This document shows, piece after piece, positions 6,454-15,811 of a DNA stretch of 24,038 nt. A program made the translations under genes and the position numbers. The first letter of the stretch is position 1, and each line of letters opens with the position of its first letter. Origin of the DNA: a virus; IMG/VR virus record IMGVR_UViG_3300046007_013113, positions 1 to 24,038 of that record; one strand, given 5' to 3'. The notes beneath the pieces were generated by a model. That model worked only from the letters and a program-made list of their open reading frames with translations. It searched no databases and was not told the DNA's origin.

Positions 6454-9213
6454 ATGGCTAGTAAAGAAGAGTTAGAAAATTTAAAAGAAATAGAGAAAAT
6501 AAAAGATCTTATTTTAAAATTAAATGCTAAAGATCAACAATATTATACTAATATTTTAAATAGTTTAGGTGCTTCTGTAAATTCATTAAATGATTTTAAA
6601 AAACTAACTCAGCAAATTGGAGATGATCTAGATGAAGTAAGAAATGATTTAGATTATATATATAAGTCGTTTAAGGATAGTGTTAATGAATTAAGTAAAC
6701 AAGATGTTTATTTAAACCTCCAAAAATCATCATTAAATAAATTAGGTAATATTGCTCGAGATACCCTAGATATAAGAAGAGGAGAAACATTATTTGAAGA
6801 AAAAAAATTTAAAAAACTTCAAGATCAAGCTAGAATAAATTTAGAAAACTTAGAACTTGTTAGAACTCATGGTAATCTTCAAGGTAAAGCTCAAAAAGCT
6901 CTTGAAGATCAAATTAAAACAGCTAAAGAACTTTTTAAAGCATTTAATGAAGTTTCAAAAGTTAATAAAGATACTATTGATAAATTAGGACTAACTCCTC
7001 AAATATTAGGAGGAATAGGGAAAACCTTATCTAAACTTGGACTCCCAGATTTAGGTTTTGAAGATGCACTAAATAAAACTAAAATGCTTGGTCAAGAAGC
7101 AGCATCTTTAGGAAAATCTTTTAACCCTCTAGCTACATATACTAAATTAGTAGCCCAAAATATTTCAGATCAATTTACCAAAGCAAATTTACTTCAATTT
7201 ACTCTACTCCAAATAGTAAACACATTTAAAGCTTTAGATACAGGTATAGGTGAGTTTGCTAAAGGTATGAATATATCATACCAAGATGCTGCTAAGCTTA
7301 ATAATGAATTTAATAACATTGCTAACTCATCTATGGATGTAGCTGTTACTACTAAAGGCATTAGAGAAACAATGTTAGCTATGGGGCAGGCAATGGGTAC
7401 TAATGCTACATTAAATGCTAAAGATGCTGTTACGATGACTAAACTTCGAGAACAAGCAGGATTTACTAATGATGAATTAGCAAAAATGCAAGAACTTACT
7501 TTAGCAACTGGTGGTAATTTAGAAGATAATACTAAAAATTTACTAGGAGCAGCAAGTATAACCGCTATGAATAATGGTGTGTTATTAAATGAAAAAGAAA
7601 TAATGCGTGATGTAGCTAAAGCTTCTGATGCTACTAAGTTATCTTTAGGTGGAAGTACTGAAGCATTAGGTAAAGCTGCTGCTCAATCTAAAGCATTAGG
7701 TATGTCTTTAGAACAGGTTAATAACATAGCAGATTCATTACTTCAAATTGAATCTTCAATTTCAAATGAATTAGAAGCAGAATTATTAACTGGTAAAAAT
7801 TTAAATTTAGAACAAGCCCGTCTATATGCATTAAATAATGATATGGAAGGGTTATCTAAAGAAATAGCTAAAAATTACGGAACTGCAGCTGAATTTTCTA
7901 AAATGAATAGACTTCAGCAAGAAGCTGCTGCTAAAGCAGTAGGTATGACTCGTGAAGAATTAGCAGGTACTTTAGTTAGAGCTGAAGCTTTAAAATCTAT
8001 GAGTGGTGAGCAAGCTGAAAAAGCAAAACAAGCTTTTGATACTAGGGTTAAAGAAGTTGGTTTAGAACAAGCTCAAAAAGAATTAAAAGAAGGTCAACTC
8101 CAAAAAATGATGGAGCAACAATCAATACAAGAAAGATTTAATCAATCTATTGAAAAACTAAAAGAAGTATTTGTTTCGTTATTAGCACCATTAATGCCAG
8201 TTTTAGATATTTTTGCAATGATTCTAAAACCAATTGGAGCAATAGCCGGAGTTATAGGACAAATAGTAAAATTTACAATAGATTGGGGTAAGTATTTATT
8301 AATAGCTATTGGAGCTTATAAAACTCTTCAATTCTTTGGAGATATTGAATATAGAAGAACTATTTTAACTAATGCAGCTAAAAAAGTAGGATTAATAACT
8401 GATAAACAAGCTGCTGTTCAAGCTAAAATTACAGATATGCTTGGTAAAGATTATATTTCTAATGAAACTAAAAAGAACTTAATTAAAGAAAAAGGACTTT
8501 TTACTACTATCTCAGAAAATATACAAAAAAGATTAGGTTTAACTTTAGATAAAGAATCTTTATTAGGAAAAATAAAAAGCAGTGCTATTGCTGCTAAAGA
8601 CTTTGTACTTGAAAAAAGCTCATTAGCTTTTAAATATACTAGAAATATATTAGAAGCAGGATATAATGCTATAAAAAAAATAGGTTCGGCAATAGCTAAA
8701 AGTGAATTAATGTTAAATATAGGTAAAGCAGCTATGGGTGCTATTTCTTCTTTATCTTCAATCCCTATAGTGGGTTGGGCACTAGGTTTAGCAGCAGCAG
8801 GTACTATAGCAGCTTTAGGATATAAATATATGAAAGGTGATGACATGATCTCCCCAGGCTATGGTAAACGTACATTAATGGGTCCTGAAGGAGCAATAGC
8901 ATTAAACAATAAAGATACAGTAATAGCAGGTACAAATTTATTTGATAAAAAAGGAGATGATGTAGTATCTGAACCTGAAAAAATTACTGAATTTAAATCT
9001 GAAGGAGCAATTAGTGCTACTAGTGGTGGGATACAAATCGATTATAATGCTTTAGCATCAGCTGTAGTAAGTGCTCTTAAAAATGCTCCTATGACAGTAA
9101 ATAGCACACTTATGTTAGATAAAGATGTATTAGCAAAACAAACAGTACAAGCAGTAAGTGATAATGCTACTAAAGTAGGTACAGCAGCTGCTGTAGGTAC
9201 TTCTAAAATATAA
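6454..9213 (+). CDS. Tail tape measure protein
   Basis: At 919 residues this is the second largest protein of the tail block. The long helical N-terminal two thirds are rich in Lys, Glu, Leu and Ala (for example residues 1-100 and 105-190, coiled-coil-like). Two hydrophobic regions follow, about 571-628 (LLAPLMPVLDIFAMILKPIG and beyond) and about 760-792 (SSIPIVGWALGLAAAG). A Gly/Ser-rich C-terminus ends the protein. This architecture and the position after tube and chaperone-like genes are diagnostic of tape measure proteins, which fix tail length and leave the tube first on injection, where hydrophobic parts may contact the host inner membrane. T4 gp29 is 590 aa, so a longer tail is plausible. 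No peptidase or lysozyme motif is seen inside it. Confidence 0.88.
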   Translation: MASKEELENLKEIEKIKDLILKLNAKDQQYYTNILNSLGASVNSLNDFKKLTQQIGDDLDEVRNDLDYIYKSFKDSVNELSKQDVYLNLQKSSLNKLGNIARDTLDIRRGETLFEEKKFKKLQDQARINLENLELVRTHGNLQGKAQKALEDQIKTAKELFKAFNEVSKVNKDTIDKLGLTPQILGGIGKTLSKLGLPDLGFEDALNKTKMLGQEAASLGKSFNPLATYTKLVAQNISDQFTKANLLQFTLLQIVNTFKALDTGIGEFAKGMNISYQDAAKLNNEFNNIANSSMDVAVTTKGIRETMLAMGQAMGTNATLNAKDAVTMTKLREQAGFTNDELAKMQELTLATGGNLEDNTKNLLGAASITAMNNGVLLNEKEIMRDVAKASDATKLSLGGSTEALGKAAAQSKALGMSLEQVNNIADSLLQIESSISNELEAELLTGKNLNLEQARLYALNNDMEGLSKEIAKNYGTAAEFSKMNRLQQEAAAKAVGMTREELAGTLVRAEALKSMSGEQAEKAKQAFDTRVKEVGLEQAQKELKEGQLQKMMEQQSIQERFNQSIEKLKEVFVSLLAPLMPVLDIFAMILKPIGAIAGVIGQIVKFTIDWGKYLLIAIGAYKTLQFFGDIEYRRTILTNAAKKVGLITDKQAAVQAKITDMLGKDYISNETKKNLIKEKGLFTTISENIQKRLGLTLDKESLLGKIKSSAIAAKDFVLEKSSLAFKYTRNILEAGYNAIKKIGSAIAKSELMLNIGKAAMGAISSLSSIPIVGWALGLAAAGTIAALGYKYMKGDDMISPGYGKRTLMGPEGAIALNNKDTVIAGTNLFDKKGDDVVSEPEKITEFKSEGAISATSGGIQIDYNALASAVVSALKNAPMTVNSTLMLDKDVLAKQTVQAVSDNATKVGTAAAVGTSKI

Positions 9214-9226
9214 TATTTATAATAAA
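9213..9226 (+). promoter_or_regulatory. Late-promoter-like box before the baseplate operon
   Basis: ATATTTATAATAAA, identical to 2553-2566, starts on the last base of the tape measure stop codon and ends 20 nt before the ATG at 9247. The genes from 9247 to 15744 are coupled with no later gap over 3 nt, so this box could drive all of them. Confidence 0.45.
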
Positions 9227-9246
9227 TTAATTTAAATTAAAATACC

Positions 9247-9519
9247 ATGGGATTATTAAATAAACTAACACTTCAAGGTTCTCCATATTCTATTGCAAAT
9301 GGTGGCCCAGTAGCAACAAATATATTAGCTACACAACAATCTAAATTACATGCTGATGGTAGCGCTCCTGGATATTCACTTAATGGAGCAAATTTCTCTA
9401 TTGTGAATGGTCAATATCAACAATATGTTGATGGTGTTGCAAACGTATTACCTCAACCTTCACAATTAGATACAAACGGAATAACTCCATCTCAGTACAT
9501 CAATAACTTACCTGGATAA
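9247..9519 (+). CDS. Small protein of the baseplate cluster (unknown)
   Basis: A 90-residue protein without Cys or charged clusters, rich in Gly, Asn, Gln, Ser and Pro (SPYSIANGGPVATN, LHADGSAPGYSLNG, NVLPQPSQL, ending in NNLPG). It looks like an extended or beta-rich structural peptide and has no enzymatic motif or membrane segment. It starts the baseplate operon and overlaps the next gene by one base (TAATG at 9517-9521), so equal-stoichiometry expression with that protein is plausible. Position between tape measure and hub genes suggests a minor tail or baseplate component. I cannot assign it to a characterised family. Confidence 0.75.
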   Translation: MGLLNKLTLQGSPYSIANGGPVATNILATQQSKLHADGSAPGYSLNGANFSIVNGQYQQYVDGVANVLPQPSQLDTNGITPSQYINNLPG

Positions 9520-11735
9520 TGTCATTAGTAAATCTTAGAACAAATTTCAAAGATTTAAAATATGGTCATGATAGAGAAGGAGGAGGATCAAGTAATCAAC
9601 CTTACATTAAGACACCAATTAATGTAAATTTACCACCTGCTTTTAACTTTCTTGGCAGTGATTTTATATTGCGTGGAGGACCAATAGGTGCTCCATTGGC
9701 TACTGTTAATGATGTAGTTAGATTAACTAAGTATTTTGCAGACATAAAAACCCCATCAGGGTTATTATTCATTGCAAAACAAAATTTACTTTCTAGAACA
9801 GCAGTACGCACTCAAGCTAGTGGTAAATTAGTTAATGAAGACGTTTATACACCGCTGTCTACTCTAGCTCAGGCAGGAGTATCAGCTTTTGGTCTTCATT
9901 TAAATAAACAGGGATTAAACCCAATTCCTGGTGGGTTACGCTCACTACGTACCTATTCAGATGTAGTAACTGGTAATTCATCTGCTATAGCAGGAGCAAT
10001 TAGTAATTTGTCTGCAGGAGCAGCTTCATTAACAGGAATTGCTGGAAATTTACTTGGAGGAGCTGCAAATCCATTAAGCTCACTCTCAAACAATAGATTA
10101 GTTGCGTTGTATGGAGTTAAAATAGATAATTCTAAAGCTTCATATTTAACTAATGGTCTTATAAGTGTTAGAGGAGATAATGTTAACTTAATAAGTTATC
10201 AAGGTGGTCCTGGTTCTTTTTTAGGTATAGGATTAACAAACATCCAGTTTGCAGATCAAAGAACAGGAGCAAATAATCCAAATTATGGAAAAAATTCTAA
10301 CTATTTAGATGGATTAAATAATTCTTTAACTAATAGAGAAGATGAAGCATATATTTCTCAAATTCAAAATCCTATTGGTGTATCTGCTATTTATAAAAAT
10401 TTAATACCTAGTTCTTTTACAAATCTAGAAACCAAAATAACTTCTCTTAAAACATCTCCTTTTTCTGGTTCTTCAATTAATCAATATGCTGCGGGGCTTG
10501 GGCCTCAAAACGTATATAGTTTTGCAAATAATAAATTTGGAACAGCTACTACTCTTGAAAGTATTGGTGGCGCGTATGTGTTTACTCAAAATGAATTAAT
10601 TAATGAAAAGCCATACCAAAATAATATAATAACTAAACTTAAAGATTTTAGAGCTACAATAAGAAACAGAATAAAAGAAGATACTATTGCAGAAGGTGCG
10701 GCATCAATCATTTTATCTAACTCCCCCGATTACTCCAAATATAATATTGAAAACAGAATTAACCTAGGAGATCCAGGAAATAAATTTTCAAAAAATATAG
10801 CATCATATACTTTAGGATGGAATGGTGGGGGAAATGCTTCTCCTGATTCATATGATAAAATAGCATTAGTTCCATTATATACAAGTGAAAATGCTGATAC
10901 TACTATAAAAGATTTAGTAAATTTTAGAATAGCAGCAATTAGTAATGATGATCCAACTCAAAAAACATATATACATTTTAGAGCATTTTTAGGTAGTATT
11001 AGTGACTCATATACTGGAAAATGGAATTCTTCAAGATATGTTGGAAGAGGTGAAGATTTTTATACTTACGATGGCTTTAGCAGAAAAATTTCATTATCGT
11101 TTACTATAGCAGCTCAATCAAAAATAGAATTAATTCCATTATATGAAAAATTAAATTATTTAATTTCTAATATGGCCCCAGATTACAGTAAAGTTGGTTA
11201 TATGAGAGGACCTTTAGTAACATTAACTATTGGAGGATATATTTTAGAAATGCCTGGGTTTATAGAAGGAATGTCAATAGAAATAGGTGAAGAAACATCT
11301 TGGGAAATAGGAATTGATGATGCTGGAGAACCAGATACATCAGTAAAACAATTAGCTCATGTTATAAAAGTAAGTGGATTTAGCTTTACTCCAATTCATA
11401 GATTTGCTCCTAGAAAAGCAAATGTTAATAATTTATCTGCTACTAAATATATTTTAAATGAACTTCCACCTGATCCACCACCACCGTCACCCACACCAGA
11501 ACCTGTTATTCCTGATCCGCCACCACTTCCAGATCCTAAACCAAAACCAAAACCAGTGCTACCACCACCACTTCAAGCTGTAACTACTTATCAAAGTGAT
11601 AAAGCAACTCCTCCTCCTAATATGGGTAAATCAACATCTACCCCAGGTTCTGGAAATAATATCACTGGAAATACTGCTGGTCAAGGACCACAACTAGTAT
11701 TAGATCCTAAAACTGGAAAATTAGTAATAAAATAA
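9519..11735 (+). CDS. Baseplate/tail-tube-end structural protein with proline-rich tail
   Basis: A 738-residue protein. The first 70 residues are extended and Pro/Gly-rich. The middle part contains small-residue stretches such as SAIAGAISNLSAGAASL (about 156-172). A well-ordered C-terminal domain (about 440-640) has LVTLTIGGYILEMPGFIEGM and a WEIGIDD strand, followed by HVIKVSGFSFTPIHRFAP. Residues about 648-692 are a proline-rich linker (PPDPPPPSP, PKPKPKPVLPPP), and the end is Gly/Asn-rich. Location between tape measure and the LysM-type protein is where tail-tube initiator or baseplate proteins such as T4 gp48/gp54 occur, and the C-terminal domain could be tube-like. That function is inferred. 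It is coupled to the small gene before it and to the gp53-like gene 2 nt later. Confidence 0.7.
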   Translation: MSLVNLRTNFKDLKYGHDREGGGSSNQPYIKTPINVNLPPAFNFLGSDFILRGGPIGAPLATVNDVVRLTKYFADIKTPSGLLFIAKQNLLSRTAVRTQASGKLVNEDVYTPLSTLAQAGVSAFGLHLNKQGLNPIPGGLRSLRTYSDVVTGNSSAIAGAISNLSAGAASLTGIAGNLLGGAANPLSSLSNNRLVALYGVKIDNSKASYLTNGLISVRGDNVNLISYQGGPGSFLGIGLTNIQFADQRTGANNPNYGKNSNYLDGLNNSLTNREDEAYISQIQNPIGVSAIYKNLIPSSFTNLETKITSLKTSPFSGSSINQYAAGLGPQNVYSFANNKFGTATTLESIGGAYVFTQNELINEKPYQNNIITKLKDFRATIRNRIKEDTIAEGAASIILSNSPDYSKYNIENRINLGDPGNKFSKNIASYTLGWNGGGNASPDSYDKIALVPLYTSENADTTIKDLVNFRIAAISNDDPTQKTYIHFRAFLGSISDSYTGKWNSSRYVGRGEDFYTYDGFSRKISLSFTIAAQSKIELIPLYEKLNYLISNMAPDYSKVGYMRGPLVTLTIGGYILEMPGFIEGMSIEIGEETSWEIGIDDAGEPDTSVKQLAHVIKVSGFSFTPIHRFAPRKANVNNLSATKYILNELPPDPPPPSPTPEPVIPDPPPLPDPKPKPKPVLPPPLQAVTTYQSDKATPPPNMGKSTSTPGSGNNITGNTAGQGPQLVLDPKTGKLVIK

Positions 11736-11737
11736 TA

Positions 11738-12034
11738 ATGAATCGCTATTCAAATATACCAACAATAAAAATAAATAAGAAATCTGTTTATAGAACAGTT
11801 AAGTATCCTGAAATCCCTTTAAATGAAAGTGATATTTATGTTACTACTGTTCAAGGAGATAGATTTGATGCCTTAGCCTTACAATATTATCAAGATGAAT
11901 CATTGTGGTGGATAATATCTATAGCAAATGATGCTTTACCACAAAATTCATTAATAATACCTGAAGGCATCCAGTTAAGAATACCAGCTAATGTAGTTGG
12001 AACAATTCAAAGTTATAATAAATTAAATTCATAA
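11738..12034 (+). CDS. LysM-type baseplate protein, gp53-like
   Basis: A 98-residue protein. Residues about 36-88 form one LysM-like module: VTTVQGDRFDALALQYYQD, then SLWWIISIAND, and LIIPEGIQLRIP. The pattern (short strand, helix, helix after a double Trp, Pro-containing strand) is shared by T4 gp53 and P2 gpX, small baseplate proteins. The first 30 residues are a basic, extended arm. It lies 2 nt after the large baseplate gene and 3 nt before the hub gene, exactly where such adaptors occur in contractile tails. The likely role is clamping the hub to the inner baseplate or wedge rather than binding peptidoglycan as an enzyme. Family call is good; the exact T4 equivalent is inferred. Confidence 0.82.
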   Translation: MNRYSNIPTIKINKKSVYRTVKYPEIPLNESDIYVTTVQGDRFDALALQYYQDESLWWIISIANDALPQNSLIIPEGIQLRIPANVVGTIQSYNKLNS

Positions 12035-12037
12035 GTT

Positions 12038-15000
12038 ATGAAAAGCATAGTAGGAGAACCATTTGATGAATTTGTAACAAAACAAATCATAAATAGACAA
12101 AACATTCATGGACAAGGTTTTGATGTCTATAGAGATAATAACACTCTTGCATATTTAAATTCTAGAACTAGTTGGATAAAATTATCTTCAGGAGTAGCTA
12201 TTAATAAAGTAGAAAGACTAGACAGAATAGGTCTTCAAGGACACCCTTCATTTATAGGACCAAATGGTACTAGTACTGGTCTATCTAACTTTTTTGTTCT
12301 ATTCAATGGTACTTCTGACAATGCTGGAACTCCATATGGTGGAATAGATATTATTAGTAATCAACCCAATCAAGATATGGGGCAAAGTATTTTGAATAAA
12401 GTAGCATACGGAATTGGAGGAACAGAATTTGGTTTAAGACCAATGCCTGGTATTACTTCTTGTGACACTAAATTTAGAAATAGAGGTTCAATTAGAGAAG
12501 GTACTGTTACTATAAAAGCATACAACCGTTCTCAACTAGAAATTATTAGTTTACTTTATTTACGCTTAGGATTTCCAGTATTATTAGAATGGGGACACTC
12601 AATAATTGTTGATAAAGAAGGAAAAGTAGATACAAAACCAGATTTTAGTATATCTAAAAATTTTTTAGGATTAGAGTATAAAACTGATAATGATGTTTTA
12701 AAAGCATTAGAAACCCAAAGAGAATCATCAGCCGGAAATTATGATGGAATGTATGGTCGTGTTCAAAATTTTGATTGGACATTTAATAAAGATGGCTCTT
12801 ATGACATTACATTAAAATTAATTAGTATAGGAGCGTTAGTTGAATCTTTTAAAGTAAATTCATATTTAGAAGATTTAAACAAAAAAGATGACTCTAAAAA
12901 CGATGACTCTACCCCAGAATCTGATGATGATTGGATTATGAAATATAAATATGCTCATACTATAGGTAATATTTTTTTCTTAGCTAAAAGTAAATTAAAA
13001 GGAGGAAATTTAGCTTCATTAAATAGAACACAAATTGAAGAGTTAAATTTTATGCAACAAATATTAAATGATACTTCAACATACAACTTGGCAGTAGCTA
13101 CTCTAGGTATATCTTTAATAGCCGAATCAATAAATAATTTTTTTAATCCTAGTAAAGCTCCAGAAGGAACAGATAAAGATTATATAAAAATAGCAAGTGA
13201 AGGCCCAGATTTATATTATATTAGATTTGGAGAATTATTAAATTTACTTCAAGGTATTCTACCATATAATGTAACTGATCCAAATAAATATGCTTCATTG
13301 TTGACTATAAAAATTCTTGATGAAAATAAAAAGGAAATTCCTATTCCTATGTATACTGAAAAGTATCAACTTTCTGGGGATTTAAGAGTTTCATTTGTTG
13401 GTGGTTATGACATAGGGATGTTACATCTTATTAAAGAATTAGACAGTAATCCTTATAGAAAAACACAAAATGGAGTTTTAATAGGAAATTTAAATAATGT
13501 TTATGTTAATATGGCTTTTATTCTTTCTAAATTAGTAGATTTAAAAGACGAAGATGGTAAAGTAACACTTATTGATCTTTTAAAAAGCATATTAGAAGGA
13601 ATAAATACATCTTTGGGTAGCATTAATAAACTAGATGTTATGATAGATGAAACCAATAACACAGTTAGATTTTATGATGAAACTCCAATTCCAGAAATAG
13701 AAAAAATTACTAACTTAGAAAATATAGAATCTCCAAAATTTGATTTATACGGATACAGCAACAATAAAACATCAGCAGGATTTATTAAAGATTTTTCTTT
13801 AAAAACAGAAATAACTAACAATTTAGCAGCTATGGTAACTATAGGTGCAACGGCTAAGGGTCAAGTAGTTGGTGAAGATGCTACTGCATTTTCTAGATGG
13901 AATGATGGATTAAGCCCTATAATTAATGAAGCTATAGATTACGTTAGTAGTAAGAAAGAACCTAATCCAACTTTGCAAAAACAAAGGGAAGATTTAGTAA
14001 TTGCAAATGTTCAATTAAAAAAACAATTTGTTGAATATATTATTTTAAGATATAATGATTATGATGTTGATGTGGAAGAAGCTGATACTACTCTTCAAGT
14101 AGTTACTAATTATTTAGCATTTGAAAACCAATATAAAATTCTTCGTCAAAAATATATAGCAGAAGTAGCTGGTCAAATTAACCCTACTTTTGTATCTGCT
14201 ACTAGTAGCAGAGGATTTCTTCCTATTAATTTATCTTTAACAATGGATGGACTTTCAGGTATAAAAATTTATCAACAAATAAAAGTTGATACTGCTTATT
14301 TACCAACTGAATATCCAACTGCTTTAAAATTTATTATAAAGGGAGTATCTAATAAAATAGATTCTTCTGGATGGACTACATCTATAGAAACAGTTTCAAT
14401 GCCTGTAATTGATTTTGTAAATGGAGGAGAAAATTCTCCAACAGGTAGTGGAACTGGTAATTCTAATACTATAAATTTACCTCCTTCTCCAGCAAATAGA
14501 GAAGAATCTAGAAATATTGTTGTTGGGCAAAATCCCCCACCTCTTACTCATGTTAATGATCCAAATCTTTCTCAAATAAGAAATGCTATAGTAAGAATAG
14601 CTAAAGGATATGTAGGTCAATCTGAAATTCCTGAAAGAATTGTAAATGGGAAAAATATTAATGATAATTTAGGATTTAATGATAAATCATTTGAAGCAAA
14701 AATGAAAGGTGTAGGTTGGTATAGTTCTAATAATGCTTTATGGTGTAATTGGTTTGCAGATTTAGTATGGAAAGAAGCATATACTCAAGTAGGAGCTACT
14801 GATAAAAATATTCAAAATATTTTTGCAACTAAACTTAACTCTAAAGTTTTACCTCCATTAAGTGCTGGAGTATTTAATACCCTAAACTCAGCTATAAAAG
14901 CAGGATTTGGAAAAAACTCCCCACAACTTTCAGATATTAAACCTGGAGATATGATTATATATAATTATGGCCACGTAAATATATGTGTTGCCGTTAACCA

Positions 15001-15139
15001 GCAAGATGGAAGTATTTCTACAGTAGGAGGAAATGAAGGTGGAGGAGCTAAATCTAGAAATGGTGGAAGAGTAGTATACACAGCTAAAAGAAATTTTAAA
15101 TCAGCAGATATAAAAGGAATTGTTAAAGTAATAGAATAA
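12038..15139 (+). CDS. Baseplate hub protein with C-terminal CHAP peptidoglycan hydrolase
   Basis: The 1033-residue protein is the largest in the window. Residues 1-790 are a structural region, with an acidic low-complexity insertion at about 282-296 (KKDDSKNDDSTPESDDD). A Gly/Ser/Asn/Pro linker spans about 795-838. Residues about 845-1033 form a CHAP (NlpC/P60-like) domain: catalytic Cys903 in LWCNWFADLVW, His979 in YGHVNICV, and Asn999 in TVGGNEGG as probable third residue. CHAP enzymes are peptidoglycan amidases or endopeptidases. Attached to the hub, it would locally open the cell wall during injection, the job done by the lysozyme domain of T4 gp5. There is no signal peptide. It overlaps the next gene by one base (TAATG). 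The CHAP call is strong; the hub role follows from gene order and size. Confidence 0.87.
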   Translation: MKSIVGEPFDEFVTKQIINRQNIHGQGFDVYRDNNTLAYLNSRTSWIKLSSGVAINKVERLDRIGLQGHPSFIGPNGTSTGLSNFFVLFNGTSDNAGTPYGGIDIISNQPNQDMGQSILNKVAYGIGGTEFGLRPMPGITSCDTKFRNRGSIREGTVTIKAYNRSQLEIISLLYLRLGFPVLLEWGHSIIVDKEGKVDTKPDFSISKNFLGLEYKTDNDVLKALETQRESSAGNYDGMYGRVQNFDWTFNKDGSYDITLKLISIGALVESFKVNSYLEDLNKKDDSKNDDSTPESDDDWIMKYKYAHTIGNIFFLAKSKLKGGNLASLNRTQIEELNFMQQILNDTSTYNLAVATLGISLIAESINNFFNPSKAPEGTDKDYIKIASEGPDLYYIRFGELLNLLQGILPYNVTDPNKYASLLTIKILDENKKEIPIPMYTEKYQLSGDLRVSFVGGYDIGMLHLIKELDSNPYRKTQNGVLIGNLNNVYVNMAFILSKLVDLKDEDGKVTLIDLLKSILEGINTSLGSINKLDVMIDETNNTVRFYDETPIPEIEKITNLENIESPKFDLYGYSNNKTSAGFIKDFSLKTEITNNLAAMVTIGATAKGQVVGEDATAFSRWNDGLSPIINEAIDYVSSKKEPNPTLQKQREDLVIANVQLKKQFVEYIILRYNDYDVDVEEADTTLQVVTNYLAFENQYKILRQKYIAEVAGQINPTFVSATSSRGFLPINLSLTMDGLSGIKIYQQIKVDTAYLPTEYPTALKFIIKGVSNKIDSSGWTTSIETVSMPVIDFVNGGENSPTGSGTGNSNTINLPPSPANREESRNIVVGQNPPPLTHVNDPNLSQIRNAIVRIAKGYVGQSEIPERIVNGKNINDNLGFNDKSFEAKMKGVGWYSSNNALWCNWFADLVWKEAYTQVGATDKNIQNIFATKLNSKVLPPLSAGVFNTLNSAIKAGFGKNSPQLSDIKPGDMIIYNYGHVNICVAVNQQDGSISTVGGNEGGGAKSRNGGRVVYTAKRNFKSADIKGIVKVIE

Positions 15140-15744
15140 TGTATTATCCAAAATCTCAAATAGTAACCAATTTATACACTAATGGACAAGAATATATTAT
15201 TAAGTCCACTAATGAAAATTACATAGGAAATTATTGGAAAACTTCTGATGGGAAATTCTTTACTGGAAAAACACCTGAAGATAAAAACATACAGGAATTA
15301 ATTTTATTATCATTAACTTCTAATGTAACTCCAAATATAAATCCAATTTTAAATTCTCCTAATTGGTTACCAAATGATTTTCCCTCAAAAGAATATCCTA
15401 AATATCGTTATGAAGATAAATTAACTCCCGTTTCTTTTAACCCACAACCTACTCAAGACGATTATGCTTTGGGAGAATTTACAAGATATTTTTGTAAAAA
15501 AACAAATGAATTAAGATACATAGAAATAAACAAAGATACCTACGAAAAACTAACAGGACAAGACTCAACATATCTTTGGCAACTATATACTCCATTTAAA
15601 TATCAATGGATAATTTCAGGTGATAAAGAAACTGTTTATAAAACAAATGAACAGGTTACTAGATATATGACAACTAAATTCAAATTTCCTGCTTTCAATA
15701 AATTCTTAAAAGAAAATTACCTTAAATTTTGGAATCCAGAATAA
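15139..15744 (+). CDS. Baseplate-cluster protein of unknown function
   Basis: A 201-residue protein coupled to the hub gene (TAATG at 15137-15141). The N-terminus has a compact beta-type motif: LYTNGQEYII, then YIGNYWKTSDGKFFTGKTP (about residues 12-45). The remainder is rich in aromatic residues, including ALGEFTRYFCKKTNELRYIEI and YLWQLYTPFKYQWIISG, ending in a basic helix. The YTxG...YxGxYW...GxxxTG pattern looks like a small structural domain of phage tail proteins, but I cannot name a characterised family. It is the last gene of the structural operon; the following 67 bases hold a promoter-like box. The likely role is a baseplate component. Confidence 0.75.
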   Translation: MYYPKSQIVTNLYTNGQEYIIKSTNENYIGNYWKTSDGKFFTGKTPEDKNIQELILLSLTSNVTPNINPILNSPNWLPNDFPSKEYPKYRYEDKLTPVSFNPQPTQDDYALGEFTRYFCKKTNELRYIEINKDTYEKLTGQDSTYLWQLYTPFKYQWIISGDKETVYKTNEQVTRYMTTKFKFPAFNKFLKENYLKFWNPE

Positions 15745-15797
15745 TTTACATATATTAAGTATGTTAATTAAAAGGTTATGTTTTACATTTTTATTAC

Positions 15798-15811
15798 ATA
15801 TTTATATGTAT
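15798..15811 (+). promoter_or_regulatory. Promoter-like box directly before the HNH gene
   Basis: ATATTTATATGTAT abuts the chosen HNH ATG at 15812 and shares its first ten-base pattern (ATATTTATA) with the other boxes. Initiation from here would give a nearly leaderless transcript or an internal start, so a functional role is uncertain. Confidence 0.25.

Noticed and set aside
8451-8846. Antisense open frame of 131 codons within the tape measure gene
   Set aside because: It mirrors the low-complexity Lys/Ala codons of the real gene, has no leader of its own, and its translation resembles no protein.
2554-9222. TATTTATAA motifs read as minus-strand T4 late promoters (TTATAAATA on the other strand)
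   Set aside because: They would drive antisense transcription into genes; every gene is on the + strand and the boxes are placed before + strand starts.
9602-9811. Antisense open frame within the 738-aa baseplate gene
   Set aside because: Short, fully inside a well-supported gene, with no promoter or family resemblance. The same applies to antisense frames at 14965-15159, 18813-19013, 19557-19772 and 23221-23478.
15761-15811. Longer N-terminus for the HNH endonuclease
   Set aside because: The extra 17 residues are hydrophobic and unrelated to the zinc-ribbon start typical of the family; the Met at 15812 gives the usual beginning.
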